Assembly: GCA_029239875.1 (NCBI GenBank)
Contig: JARBUD010000007.1
Span: 202,170 to 266,169, forward strand
Origin: Xanthobacteraceae bacterium
GTDB lineage: Bacteria; Pseudomonadota; Alphaproteobacteria; Rhizobiales; Xanthobacteraceae
DNA length: 64,000 bases
Direction of reading: 5' to 3'
In this document: positions 17,929 to 26,458 of the stretch, piece by piece
How positions within the stretch are numbered: the stretch's first letter is position 1
How the letters are laid out: every line of letters starts with the position of its first letter
Notes under the pieces: generated by a model
What the model saw: only the letters and a program-made list of their open reading frames with translations
Database searches by the model: none
What the model was told of the DNA's origin: nothing
Made by a program: the position numbers and the translations under genes

Positions 17929-19263
17929 ATGCTCGGGGCAAACGGGATCGTGCGGTCGGGCGTCGCCGCCGAACTGGAACAGTGGACCGCCAAGCATGGG
18001 CCGGTGACGATCGGCCTCGCCGGTGCGGGCCAGATGGGCACCGACCTCATCGTGCAGGCGGCGCTCATGCCGGGCGTGCGGATCGGCGCCGTGGTCGAGA
18101 TGAACCCGCAGGCCGCCATCGACGCCGCGCTGATGGCCGGGCATTCCCGCGAGAACATCGTCTCCGCCTCGACCTCCGAGCAGATCGACCGCGCCATCGA
18201 AGCCGGCCGACTTCCCATAACGGACGACTACCACGCCATGTGCGCGGCCGGGCATATCGATGTCGTCATCGATGCCACCGGCAGCCCCAACATCGGCACC
18301 ATCGTGTCGCTGGAGGCGATCCGCAACGGCAAGCATGTGGTGCTGCTGAGCGTCGAGGCTGACATCACCATCGGCCGCTTCCTCAAGGAGGAGGCGCGCA
18401 AGGCCGGCGTGGTGCTGACCGGCGCCGCCGGCGATGAGCCGGCTTCCACTATCGAGCTGATCGGCTTCGCCCAATCGCTCGGCTTCGACATCGTCTGCGC
18501 CGGCAAGGCCAAGAACAACGCCTTCAAGCCCGACGCGGTGCCCGACGAATTCGCCGCGGAGGCAAAGGCGCGCAACATGAACCCGCGCATGCTGGTGGAG
18601 TTCGTCGACGGCTCCAAGACCATGGTGGAGATGACCGCGCTCGCCAACGCCACCGGCCTCGTGCCGGATGTGCCGGGCATGCACGGGCCGCACGCCGACC
18701 GGGACGTACTGGCGCAGGTGCTCTGCACCAAGGAGGATGGCGGCATCCTCAACCGTGCGGGCGTGGTCGACTTCACCCTCGGCAAGGGGGTGGCGCCCGG
18801 CGTGTTCTGCATTGTCAAGCCGCGCCATCCGCGGGTGATCGAGCGCATGGCCGACCTCAAGGTCGGGCCCGGCCCCTGCTTCGCGCTGATCCGGCCCTAT
18901 CACCTCACCAGCCTGGAAGTGCCGCTTTCGGCGGTGCGCGCGGTGCTGCACAAGCGCCCGGACATGGAGGTGCTCGACCATCCGGTGGCGGAATGCGCGG
19001 CGGTCGCCAAGCGCGACCTGAAGCCCGGCGACACGCTCGGCAAGATCGGCGAGTACGACTATCGCGGCTATGCGATGGGCTGGCGCGACGCCCGTGACAG
19101 CTTCGCCCTGCCGCTCGGCCTTGCCGAGAGGTCGCGCGTGCTCAAGCCGATCAAGGCCGGCGAACGGCTGACCTACGACAATTGCGCGCCGGACGAGCAG
19201 CTCTTGGTGACGCAGCTGCGCCGCCGGCTCGACCAGGCCGACACGCAGTACCTCGCCGCCTGA
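17929..19263 (+). CDS. NAD(P)-dependent oxidoreductase with C-terminal SAF domain
   Basis: 444-residue protein with an N-terminal Rossmann fold (VTIGLAGAGQMGTDLIVQA, residues about 25-45), a homoserine-dehydrogenase-like middle containing VDVVIDATGSPNIGT and LLSVEADITIGRFL, and a C-terminal SAF domain (about 345-430: VAKRDLKPGDTLGKIG, LKPIKAGERLTYDN). Such proteins are often mislabelled FlgA because of the SAF domain; there are no flagellar genes here. The adjacent SorC regulator suggests a sugar, sugar-acid or polyol substrate. ATG at 17929 is preceded by AGGAAAGG at ideal distance; an earlier ATG at 17911 adds six residues. No transporter or kinase is linked, so the pathway is unknown. Confidence 0.75.
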   Translation: MLGANGIVRSGVAAELEQWTAKHGPVTIGLAGAGQMGTDLIVQAALMPGVRIGAVVEMNPQAAIDAALMAGHSRENIVSASTSEQIDRAIEAGRLPITDDYHAMCAAGHIDVVIDATGSPNIGTIVSLEAIRNGKHVVLLSVEADITIGRFLKEEARKAGVVLTGAAGDEPASTIELIGFAQSLGFDIVCAGKAKNNAFKPDAVPDEFAAEAKARNMNPRMLVEFVDGSKTMVEMTALANATGLVPDVPGMHGPHADRDVLAQVLCTKEDGGILNRAGVVDFTLGKGVAPGVFCIVKPRHPRVIERMADLKVGPGPCFALIRPYHLTSLEVPLSAVRAVLHKRPDMEVLDHPVAECAAVAKRDLKPGDTLGKIGEYDYRGYAMGWRDARDSFALPLGLAERSRVLKPIKAGERLTYDNCAPDEQLLVTQLRRRLDQADTQYLAA

Positions 19264-19275
19264 GCCGGCTGCCGA

Positions 19276-19530
19276 TCAGGCGCGGCGCCGCACGAGGGCG
19301 CCGTAGACGAACAGCACGATGAGCGCGCCGACCACCGCGCCGATGAGGCCTGCTCCCTCGTTCGGCCCATACCAGCCCATCGCCTGCCCCAAGAAGGTGG
19401 CGACGAACGCGCCGACGATGCCGAGGATGGTCGTCAGGATGAATCCCGACGGCTCGTTGTCGCCCGGCATGATGAGCTTCGCGATAATGCCGGCCACGAA
19501 GCCGATGACGATCGTCCAGATGAATCCCAT
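19276..19530 (-). CDS. GlsB/YeaQ/YmgE-family stress membrane protein
   Basis: 84-residue inner-membrane protein with three hydrophobic helices: GFIWTIVIGFVAGIIAKLIM, GFILTTILGIVGAFVATFLG and GAGLIGAVVGALIVLFVYG. This is the standard 'transglycosylase-associated' small membrane protein layout, including the glycine-zipper pattern and the PGDNEPSGF loop. Expression in stress is typical of the family; no enzymatic activity is established. GGAGGGAACAGCACC precedes the ATG at 19530. It diverges from the YidB-family gene (76 bp). Confidence 0.88.
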   Translation of the reverse strand: MGFIWTIVIGFVAGIIAKLIMPGDNEPSGFILTTILGIVGAFVATFLGQAMGWYGPNEGAGLIGAVVGALIVLFVYGALVRRRA

Positions 19531-19606
19531 GGTGCTGTTCCCTCCGGTTCCGAGGGAACCGATTCGCCCCGATTTGGTTCCTTGACTGACCTCGGGAGGG
19601 ACGACG

Positions 19607-20155
19607 ATGAACAATCGTGCATTTCCGTCGATGACGGCGCTTCTCGCGCTGCTGGCCGTGGCCGGCTATCAGAACCGTGACAAGATCGCCGAGATGATCA
19701 GGGGCGCCACTCAGGGTGGCCAGCCCGGGCAAGCTGACCTGCCCGATCAGGCGGGCACGGCGGACCCGTTCGGCCGCGCCGGCGACGCCGGGGGGCAAGG
19801 TGGCGCAGAACTCGGCGGCGCGGGGCTCGGCGGCCTGCTGGGCGGCCTCGGCGGCCTGTTCGGTGGCGCCGCCTCGGGCAGCGCAGCCTCAGGCAATGTC
19901 GTGCAGGATGGGCTCTCGGAATTGCTGAACCGCTTCCGGCAGAACGGCCATGACGAAGCCGACTCCTGGGTTAGCACAGGCGAGAACCGCGAGATCGACG
20001 ACCGCAACCTCGAGCACGCCATCGGCCCCGACGTGCTTGATACGCTGTCGCAGCAGACCGGCCTGTCGCGCGAGGAACTGCTGGGACGGCTGTCGCGCAC
20101 TTTGCCCAAGGCGGTGGACGCCTATACGCCGAACGGCCGGGTGGAAGCCGCGTAG
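19607..20155 (+). CDS. YidB-family (DUF937) protein
   Basis: 182-residue protein. A short hydrophobic N-terminal segment ([13 protein letters not shown]), a Gly/Ala/Gln-rich low-complexity stretch (about 35-100, [12 protein letters not shown] type), then the conserved YidB domain with [39 protein letters not shown] and [17 protein letters not shown], ending in [13 protein letters not shown]. Function is unknown; members are small soluble or loosely envelope-associated proteins. GGGAGGGACGACG provides a strong ribosome binding site. Confidence 0.88.
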   Translation: MNNRAFPSMTALLALLAVAGYQNRDKIAEMIRGATQGGQPGQADLPDQAGTADPFGRAGDAGGQGGAELGGAGLGGLLGGLGGLFGGAASGSAASGNVVQDGLSELLNRFRQNGHDEADSWVSTGENREIDDRNLEHAIGPDVLDTLSQQTGLSREELLGRLSRTLPKAVDAYTPNGRVEAA

Positions 20156-20195
20156 CCGCCTCCACGCGGGACCATCTGCGCGCGGCCGACCGCGC

Positions 20196-20477
20196 TCAGG
20201 CGTTCCCCGGGCCCGATGTCGCGATCGAGGTGAAGTGGGCGTCGGCGAGGCGCGCCTCGGCCTCGGCCAGCGCCTCGGCGAGCTGGCGCACCTGAGAGGG
20301 GTCGAGCACCAGCTGCAGTGCCGGCACCGGCTCGCCCGGCTTGGGCTGTTGCGTGCCGATCTCGATGCGCAGCCCCACCTTCTCCGCCCCGAACAGGGCG
20401 GTGGTGAAGGCGAGCATCGGCCACACCTTCAGATGACCGTTGTCGTCCTTCTCCCAGTCGTCGAACCGGCCCACCAT
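20196..20477 (-). CDS. Conserved hypothetical protein
   Basis: 93 residues, acidic to neutral, no signal peptide or membrane segment. The N-terminus VGRFDDWEKDDNGHLKVWPMLAF is followed by a region with KVGLRIEIGTQ, then a predicted helix VRQLAEALAEAEARLADAHF. I do not recognise a family. It is a plausible real gene: GAGGAGACCCGCC precedes the ATG at 20477, composition matches neighbours, and no better frame exists. It lies downstream of dnaE2 on the same strand, separated by an inverted-repeat element, so it is probably not part of the SOS operon. Confidence 0.6.
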   Translation of the reverse strand: MVGRFDDWEKDDNGHLKVWPMLAFTTALFGAEKVGLRIEIGTQQPKPGEPVPALQLVLDPSQVRQLAEALAEAEARLADAHFTSIATSGPGNA

Positions 20478-20494
20478 GGCGGGTCTCCTCATCT

Positions 20495-20566
20495 CTTACG
20501 CGCGTCGCGCTCTGTCGGGCGGATCACTAGCATCGAAAGCCGCGCACGCGACAGAGCGCGCGTAAG
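20495..20566. repeat. Small inverted-repeat element (MITE-like or hairpin)
   Basis: Left arm 20495-20517 (CTTACGCGCG-TCGCG-CTCTGTCG) and right arm 20549-20566 (CGACAGAGCGCGCGTAAG) are complementary over 18 bp apart from a 5-bp insertion TCGCG in the left arm, enclosing about 31 bp. It lies between the dnaE2 stop and the downstream hypothetical gene. It could be a transcript-ending hairpin or a tiny mobile-element relic. Confidence 0.65.
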
Positions 20567-20586
20567 AACCTACCCGGTCAAAGTGT

Positions 20587-20602
20587 CCTCATCCTGAGGT
20601 GC
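20587..20602. repeat. Half unit of palindromic repeat family A
   Basis: CCTCATCCTGAGGTGC, identical to the inner arm of the repeats at 5568-5684 and 31294-31399, without a matching inverted arm nearby. A truncated copy beside the inverted-repeat element. Confidence 0.75.
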
Positions 20603-20633
20603 AGCGGCTGGAAGAGAACTTCCGGTCCGACCT

Positions 20634-23600
20634 TCAATGGAAGTCGCGCGACTTGGGCATGATGCGTACCTGGCGCGGATGGCCGTGGCCGGAGCGGCGG
20701 CCGGCCAGCATATGGCTGGAACGCGGGCGCTCATCCTGGCCCGGATCGGTTTGCGGGCGCGGCAGGCGCGCGGGGGCGTCGAATAGGCGGGACAGTTCGG
20801 AGGAGCGGTCGAACACCCGCTCGCCCATCACATGGACGACGCCCTCCTTGCTCTTCTGCACCCGCCCTTCCACCACGACGAGGCGCGAGCCCATGACCTC
20901 TGCGCGGAATCGCTCGAACAGCCGCGCCCAGATCAGCACGTTGACGATGCCGGTCTCGTCCTCCAGCGTCATGAAGACGGTGTTGCCCTTGCCCGGCCGC
21001 TGGCGCACCAGCACCACCCCAGCCGCGCGCACATAGGCGCCGTCGCGCAGCGCCGAGACCTGCGCGCTCGACGCCACGCCCTCGGCGGCGAAGACCTCGC
21101 GCAACATCGCCATGGGATGGCCTTTCAGCGACAGCCGCGTCGTCTGGTAGTCGACCGCGATCTGCTCGGGCAGCGGCATGAGCGGGAGATGCGCGTCGGC
21201 GTCCGTGCCGAGTTCGCGCGTCTGCGCGGCGGCGAAGAGCGGCAGCGGCGCGTCGTTCGGCAGGCGGCGCACGATCCATGCCGCCTCGCGCCGGTTTAGC
21301 CCGAGCGAGCCGAAGGCGTCGGCATCCGCCAGCTTGCGCAGCACTCCGACGGGCAGGCCGGCCCGGCGGAACAGCATCTCGATGTCCCTGACGAAGCCGC
21401 CCGCCCGCGCCTCGACGAGGCGTTCCGACCAATCCTCGCTGAAGCCGTCGATCTGCCGCAAGCCCAGCCGCAGGGCGAGCGGCTCGCCGGGAGCGTCGCG
21501 CTCCAGCGTGTTGTCGTAGGAACTGTAATTGACGTCGGGCGGGCGAATCTCGACGCCGTGCTCGGCCGCGTCGCGCACGATCTGCGCCGGGGCGTAGAAG
21601 CCCATGGGCTGGGAGTTCAGCAGCGCCGCGGCGAAGGCCGCCGGATGGCGGCATTTGATATAGGCGGAGATATAGACCAGCTTGGCGAAGGAGGCAGCGT
21701 GGCTCTCCGGAAAGCCATATTCGCCGAAGCCCTTGATCTGCTCGAAGCAGCGCTCGGCGAAGGCGCGCTCATAGCCGCGCGCCACCATCCGCCCGATCAG
21801 CATATGCTGGAACTTGCCGATAGTGCCGAGATTGCGGAAGGTCGCCATGGCGCGGCGCAGCTGGTTCGCCTCCTCCGACGTGAACTCGGCGGCGACCATG
21901 GCGAGCTTCATCGCCTGTTCCTGGAACAGCGGCACCCCTTTGGTCCGCTCCAGCACGGTATAGAGCTCATCCTGCGGATAATCCGGCCCCGGTGAGGGAT
22001 AGGTCACCTTTTCGCTGCCCTCGCGCCGGCGCAGATAGGGATGCACCATGTTGCCCTGGATCGGACCGGGGCGGACGATGGCGACCTGGATGACGAGGTC
22101 GTAGAGCTTCCGCGGCTTCAGGCGCGGCAGCATGTTGATCTGCGCCCGACTCTCCACCTGGAACACCCCGATGGAATCGCCGCGGCAGAGCATGTCGTAG
22201 ACGTCCGGCTGCTCCCGCGGGACCTCGGCGAGGCCCCATTCGGTGCCCTGATCCACATTGATCAGGTCGAGCGCCTTGCGGATGCAGGTGAGCATGCCGA
22301 GCGCCAGCACGTCGACCTTGAGCAGGCCGAGCGTGTCGATGTCGTCCTTGTCCCATTCGATGAAGGTGCGGTCCTTCATCGCCGCATTGCCGATCGGCAC
22401 CGTCTCGTCGAGCCGGTTCTGGGTCAGCACGAAGCCGCCGACATGCTGGGAGAGATGGCGCGGGAAGCCGAGCAGGCGCACCGCGAGGCCGATGGCGCGG
22501 GCCACCATAGGATTGGAAGGATCGAGCCCGGCCTCGCGCGCCTGGCTGTCCTTGATGTCATCGCCCCAGCTGCCCCACACCGTGCCGGCTAGGCGGGCGG
22601 TGACGTCCTCGGTGAGGCCGAGCGCCTTGCCGACATCGCGTATGGCGCTGCGCGGGCGATAGGAGATGACGGTGGCGACGATGCCGGCGCGGTGCCGGCC
22701 ATAGCGGTTGTAAACGTACTGGATCACCTCCTCGCGCCGCTCATGCTCGAAATCGACGTCGATGTCGGGCGGCTCGCCGCGATCCCTGGAGAGGAAGCGG
22801 CTGAACAGCAGCACGTTCTCCGAAGGGTCGACCGCGGTGATGCCGAGCACGTAGCAGACGGACGAATTGGCCGCCGAGCCGCGCCCCTGGCAGAGGATGC
22901 GGTTGCGCTCGGCGAAATCGATGATGTCGCGGATGGTGAGAAAATAGGAGGCGTAGCCGAGCTCGCCGATGAGCTTGAGCTCTTCCTTTAGCTGGCTCAC
23001 TATCTTGTCCGGCACGCCGTCGGGATAACGGATGGCGGCGCGCTGCCAGGTCAGCTCCTCAAGCTTGGCCTGCGGCGTGTAGCCGGGCGGCACCGGCTCC
23101 TCGGGGTATTCGTATTTCAGCTGACCAAGCGAAAAATCGATGCGGGCGAGAAAGCTACGCGTCTCTTCCACCACCTCGGGCGCGTCGCGGAACAGCCGCG
23201 CCATCTCGGCCGCTGGCTTGAGGTGCCGCTCGGCATTGGCATCCAGGAGGCGCCCGGCGGCCTCGATGGTCACGCCCTCACGGATACAGGTCAGCACATC
23301 CTGCAGGTCGCGCTCGGCGGGGTGGTGGTAGAGCACGTCATTGGTGGCGAGCAGCGGCACGCGGTTTTTTGCGGCGAGCGCCTTCAGCGCGGCAAGGCGG
23401 CGGCGGTCGTCGCCCTTGCGCGCCATGCTCGCGCCGAGCCAGAGTGAGCCGGGCGCGGCCTCGCCAAGCTGCGCCAGCACGCCAGCGAGGCCAACCAGCT
23501 TTTTCGCCGGCATGGAGCGCATTGGCATGAGGATGAGCGAGAGGCCGCGCGCATCGGCAAGCAGGTCGTCGAGCTTGAGGACGCATTCGCCCTTGGCGCC

Positions 23601-24053
23601 GCGCAGATTGCCGACGGTGAGCAGCCGACAGAGCCGGCCCCAGCCATCGCGGTCCTGCGCATGGGCGACGATGTCCGGCGTCCCGTCGGCGAAGACGAGC
23701 CGGGCGCCGACGACGAGGGTGAAGGGCGGCAGCGCCTCGCCCTGCCCGGCATCGGCCGCCGCCTCCGCCCATAGGCGCAGGAGGCGCGTGGCCTCGTCCT
23801 CCTCATCCTCCTTCGACTTTATCCCCTCTTTCCGCGCCTTCCAGAAGCCGGCAAAACGTTCGCCGATGTCCTTTAGCGCCGCATAGGCCCGCACCACCCC
23901 GGCCACGGTATTGCGGTCGGCGATGCCGATGCCGGCATGGCCGAGAAGCAGCGATTGCAGCACCAGCCACTCCGCCTTCGACGCCCCGCGCAGGAAGGAA
24001 AAGTTGGAGGCGGCAACCATCTCCGCGAAGAAGGGTTCGGCGACGGCCGTCAC
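20634..24053 (-). CDS. dnaE2: Error-prone DNA polymerase III alpha, DnaE2
   Basis: C-family polymerase of the SOS mutasome, 1139 residues, performing translesion synthesis with ImuA and ImuB. The N-terminal PHP domain starts with AASNFSFLRGASKAEWLVLQ. The polymerase catalytic acidic motif is PPDIDVDFEHERREEVIQYV, followed by SYRPRSAIRDVGKALGL and HLSQHVGGFVLTQ. The tail HPRQVRIMPKSRDFH is typical of DnaE2. Chosen start is the GTG at 24053, whose GTGA overlaps the imuB stop; it restores the family N-terminus, whereas the longer frame to 24206 is only antisense extension. Expression is expected from the LexA-controlled imuA promoter. Confidence 0.95.
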   Translation of the reverse strand: MTAVAEPFFAEMVAASNFSFLRGASKAEWLVLQSLLLGHAGIGIADRNTVAGVVRAYAALKDIGERFAGFWKARKEGIKSKEDEEDEATRLLRLWAEAAADAGQGEALPPFTLVVGARLVFADGTPDIVAHAQDRDGWGRLCRLLTVGNLRGAKGECVLKLDDLLADARGLSLILMPMRSMPAKKLVGLAGVLAQLGEAAPGSLWLGASMARKGDDRRRLAALKALAAKNRVPLLATNDVLYHHPAERDLQDVLTCIREGVTIEAAGRLLDANAERHLKPAAEMARLFRDAPEVVEETRSFLARIDFSLGQLKYEYPEEPVPPGYTPQAKLEELTWQRAAIRYPDGVPDKIVSQLKEELKLIGELGYASYFLTIRDIIDFAERNRILCQGRGSAANSSVCYVLGITAVDPSENVLLFSRFLSRDRGEPPDIDVDFEHERREEVIQYVYNRYGRHRAGIVATVISYRPRSAIRDVGKALGLTEDVTARLAGTVWGSWGDDIKDSQAREAGLDPSNPMVARAIGLAVRLLGFPRHLSQHVGGFVLTQNRLDETVPIGNAAMKDRTFIEWDKDDIDTLGLLKVDVLALGMLTCIRKALDLINVDQGTEWGLAEVPREQPDVYDMLCRGDSIGVFQVESRAQINMLPRLKPRKLYDLVIQVAIVRPGPIQGNMVHPYLRRREGSEKVTYPSPGPDYPQDELYTVLERTKGVPLFQEQAMKLAMVAAEFTSEEANQLRRAMATFRNLGTIGKFQHMLIGRMVARGYERAFAERCFEQIKGFGEYGFPESHAASFAKLVYISAYIKCRHPAAFAAALLNSQPMGFYAPAQIVRDAAEHGVEIRPPDVNYSSYDNTLERDAPGEPLALRLGLRQIDGFSEDWSERLVEARAGGFVRDIEMLFRRAGLPVGVLRKLADADAFGSLGLNRREAAWIVRRLPNDAPLPLFAAAQTRELGTDADAHLPLMPLPEQIAVDYQTTRLSLKGHPMAMLREVFAAEGVASSAQVSALRDGAYVRAAGVVLVRQRPGKGNTVFMTLEDETGIVNVLIWARLFERFRAEVMGSRLVVVEGRVQKSKEGVVHVMGERVFDRSSELSRLFDAPARLPRPQTDPGQDERPRSSHMLAGRRSGHGHPRQVRIMPKSRDFH

Positions 24054-25657
24054 GGGAACAGCCCGTGCACGAACCAGCGCGGCTGGTCCGTCTCGCGGCC
24101 ATAGAGGCCGGCGCGGAACAGCCAGAAGCGACGGCCCTCGCGGTTCTCGACGCGGAAATAGTCGCGCGTCGGCACGGCGGGGGCGCCCTCCTTCTGCCGC
24201 CACCATTCCGGGGCGATGCGCTCCGGCCCCTCGGCGCGGGCGACCTCGTGCACCACCCGTCGCCAGCGGAAGCGCAAGGGCGGGCCGTCCGGCACCTCGG
24301 CTATGGCCTCGACCGGCTGGGGCGGCTCGAACAGGGTCAGTGGCCGCGGCAGGCCGTCGGGCGGTGCGACGGACGAGGTGGGCACATCGGCGGCGGGGAC
24401 CAGAGCGCTGGCCCGATCGGGATCATGGGTGTCGCGCAGCATGAAGCGCAGCACCCGCTCGCGCCCCAGCCGCACGGCCAGCCGATCGACCAGCGCCGCG
24501 ACCTCCTCTTCTTCGACCGCGCGACCGTCGAGGCTGACCTGCGCCGGGGTAAGCACCTCGGCGCGCAGCACGGCGAGGCGCACGAGATCGAAGCCGAAGC
24601 CGGGATCGATGGGATCGGCCAGCGCCTCGATCTTCTCACGCCAGAGCCGGGCGAGCGCGCGCGCATCGCGCGAGGGCCGCGCGGTCTCGACCTTCAGGCG
24701 GCGCACCGCCCCATCGGCGCGGAAGAAGGAAGCCTCGAAGGATCGCCCGCCCTCGCCGCGTGCCTCCAGCATCAGAGCAAGGTCGTCGACCAGCAGCGCC
24801 AGCGTGCCCTCTATGTCCTCGGCGCGGGCGATGGGCTCGGGGAAGCGCCGCTCGGCGATTGCCTCCGGCAGCGGCCGGCGCGGCACGATGCGCACGTCCT
24901 CGCGTCCCAGCGTGCGGCGCAGCCGGGCGAGCAGATCCTCGCCGAAACGGGCGGCAAACGGCGTGCCGGGCCGCGCGGCGAGGTCGCCGATGGTCTTGAG
25001 GCCCGCACGCGAGAGGCCGGTGACAACCTCATCCCCCACCCCGAGCAGGGCGACAGGCAGCCCCGCCACCGCCTGCGCCTCGCCGCCCGGCGAAACGACG
25101 CCACCCTGCCCGGCCCGCGCCAAGGCCCGCGCGGCGTCGGGCGTGCCGGCGATGACGGCGCAGGCGCCGAGGCCGTGGCGCTCCAGATGGGCGAGCAGGC
25201 GCGCGCGCATCGCCGCCTCGCCGCCGAAGAGGTGGGCGCAGCCGGTGATGTCGAGGACCAGCCCGTCCGGCGCGTCGAGCGCGACCAGCGGCGTCCAGCG
25301 GTCGCAATCATCCGCCACCTCCTCCAGGAAGGCGGCGTCGGCATGCACGTCATGCTCCACCACCGCGAGGTCGGGGATGCGCGCGCGGGCATCCGCCAGC
25401 GTCAGGCCGCGCGCGAGGCCGCGCTGGCGCGCCGCGCGGTCGACGGCGGCGAGGCGCAGGGCGTTCTCCGCCTTCTCGACGAAGACCAGCGGCGCGCGCG
25501 CGAGCGGGTCGTCAGCCGGCGCGGCGGAAAGCGGCGACCTCGCCCCGCCTCTCGTCCCGCCTCTCCTGCGCCGGATCCGCTCCAGCCGGTCGGCCGGCAG
25601 GAACGGGAACCACAGCGCGAGATAGCGGGGGGAGGTCGCGGAAGGAACATGTCTCAT
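24050..25657 (-). CDS. imuB: Y-family polymerase-like mutasome protein ImuB
   Basis: 535-residue catalytically inactive Y-family homologue that bridges DnaE2, ImuA and the beta clamp. It starts RYLALWFPFLPADRLER, where active Y polymerases have a catalytic Asp. Family motifs include GLVLDITGCAHLFGGE and a little-finger region followed by a long C-terminal extension ending DYFRVENREGRRFWLFRAGLYG, characteristic of ImuB. The ATG at 25657 lies inside imuA: the two genes overlap by 146 bp in different frames. Its stop overlaps the dnaE2 GTG start. All three are therefore tightly coupled. Confidence 0.93.
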   Translation of the reverse strand: MRHVPSATSPRYLALWFPFLPADRLERIRRRRGGTRGGARSPLSAAPADDPLARAPLVFVEKAENALRLAAVDRAARQRGLARGLTLADARARIPDLAVVEHDVHADAAFLEEVADDCDRWTPLVALDAPDGLVLDITGCAHLFGGEAAMRARLLAHLERHGLGACAVIAGTPDAARALARAGQGGVVSPGGEAQAVAGLPVALLGVGDEVVTGLSRAGLKTIGDLAARPGTPFAARFGEDLLARLRRTLGREDVRIVPRRPLPEAIAERRFPEPIARAEDIEGTLALLVDDLALMLEARGEGGRSFEASFFRADGAVRRLKVETARPSRDARALARLWREKIEALADPIDPGFGFDLVRLAVLRAEVLTPAQVSLDGRAVEEEEVAALVDRLAVRLGRERVLRFMLRDTHDPDRASALVPAADVPTSSVAPPDGLPRPLTLFEPPQPVEAIAEVPDGPPLRFRWRRVVHEVARAEGPERIAPEWWRQKEGAPAVPTRDYFRVENREGRRFWLFRAGLYGRETDQPRWFVHGLFP

Positions 25658-26366
25658 GGTCCCACTCCAGATTCCATGTGCCGCCCTCGACCGGGCGGGC
25701 GCCCTCCCCGCCGCGATGGCGCAGCAGGGTGGCGACGAAGGCGGGATTGCCGGGTGCATCGGCGCCCCAGTCGCCATCCAGCGGCGTGGAGACGGCCGGC
25801 GCCACGCGCCAGCGCGTCGCCACCGCCGTCGGATTGGGACGGGCGGCGGCGCGAAGCAGGAAGCTCGTCACGCCGGAAGAAGCGGCGCGCAGCGACAGGC
25901 GCCGGGTGGCGGTGAGATCCAGCGCCTTGGGCTCACCCCAGGGCTCGATGACGAGCGCCCCGAGGCCGGAGCAGCGCACCGCGTCGCCTGCCGTGCGCAG
26001 CACCTCGACTGTGTCCGGCGCCCGCACCAGGATGAGCCGAGCCGGGTCGAGGCCAAGGGCGGCAAGGCCCAGTGCTTCGGGCCGGCCGAGCTCGGCTTCG
26101 GCGAGGTCCTGCCGTATCCAGAGGATTGGCCGGGCCTGCGAACCAGCTGCGCGCAAGGCCAGCGCCAGGGTGAAGCCGGAGGCGGCCGACAGGTCGGCGC
26201 TATGGCTCGCCTGCACCTCGTGCAGCGCGCCACGGGCGAGCGCGACCTGCGCCTGGTCCGGCGCGGCGGCACCGAGGAAGAAGGAGGAGGCCGCGCCGGG
26301 CAGGCGCTCCGCCTCCAGCCCGGCGAGCATCTGCCTCAGCGCGCTGATATCGCGGACACTGTCCAT
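25512..26366 (-). CDS. imuA: Mutasome accessory protein ImuA
   Basis: RecA/SulA-like protein (about 284 residues) of the ImuA-ImuB-DnaE2 translesion system. Recognisable parts are ISALRQMLAGLEAERLPG at the N-terminus, RPILWIRQDLAEAELGRPEALGLAALGLDP in the centre, and GTWNLEWDHETCSFRDLPPLS near the end; the C-terminal region past this is a Pro/Ala/Arg-rich tail that is also read in another frame as the start of imuB. The start is uncertain: ATG 26366, GTG 26375 and TTG 26381 are all in frame, and none has a clear Shine-Dalgarno. A LexA box begins 20 bp upstream of the ATG. Confidence 0.9.
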   Translation of the reverse strand: MDSVRDISALRQMLAGLEAERLPGAASSFFLGAAAPDQAQVALARGALHEVQASHSADLSAASGFTLALALRAAGSQARPILWIRQDLAEAELGRPEALGLAALGLDPARLILVRAPDTVEVLRTAGDAVRCSGLGALVIEPWGEPKALDLTATRRLSLRAASSGVTSFLLRAAARPNPTAVATRWRVAPAVSTPLDGDWGADAPGNPAFVATLLRHRGGEGARPVEGGTWNLEWDHETCSFRDLPPLSRAVVPVPAGRPAGADPAQERRDERRGEVAAFRRAG

Positions 26367-26385
26367 GATCGGCACACTCAAGACT

Positions 26386-26400
26386 GTTCATGTTTTGTTC
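26386..26400 (-). promoter_or_regulatory. LexA/SOS box of the imuA-imuB-dnaE2 operon
   Basis: GTTC-ATGTTTT-GTTC on the plus strand (GAAC-N7-GAAC on the coding strand) exactly matches the alphaproteobacterial LexA site GTTC-N7-GTTC. It lies just upstream of imuA, where LexA would block transcription start until DNA damage. A TTGACT hexamer about 30 bp further upstream could be the -35. Confidence 0.88.
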
Positions 26401-26458
26401 TATAGAACGACTCTTTCCAGCCCGAGAGTCAAGTTCGTCACATCACGATGGGGAGGCC

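Noticed and set aside
17911..19263. Flagellar protein FlgA
   Set aside because: The SAF domain alone causes this label; the Rossmann fold, length and lack of flagellar genes argue for an oxidoreductase.
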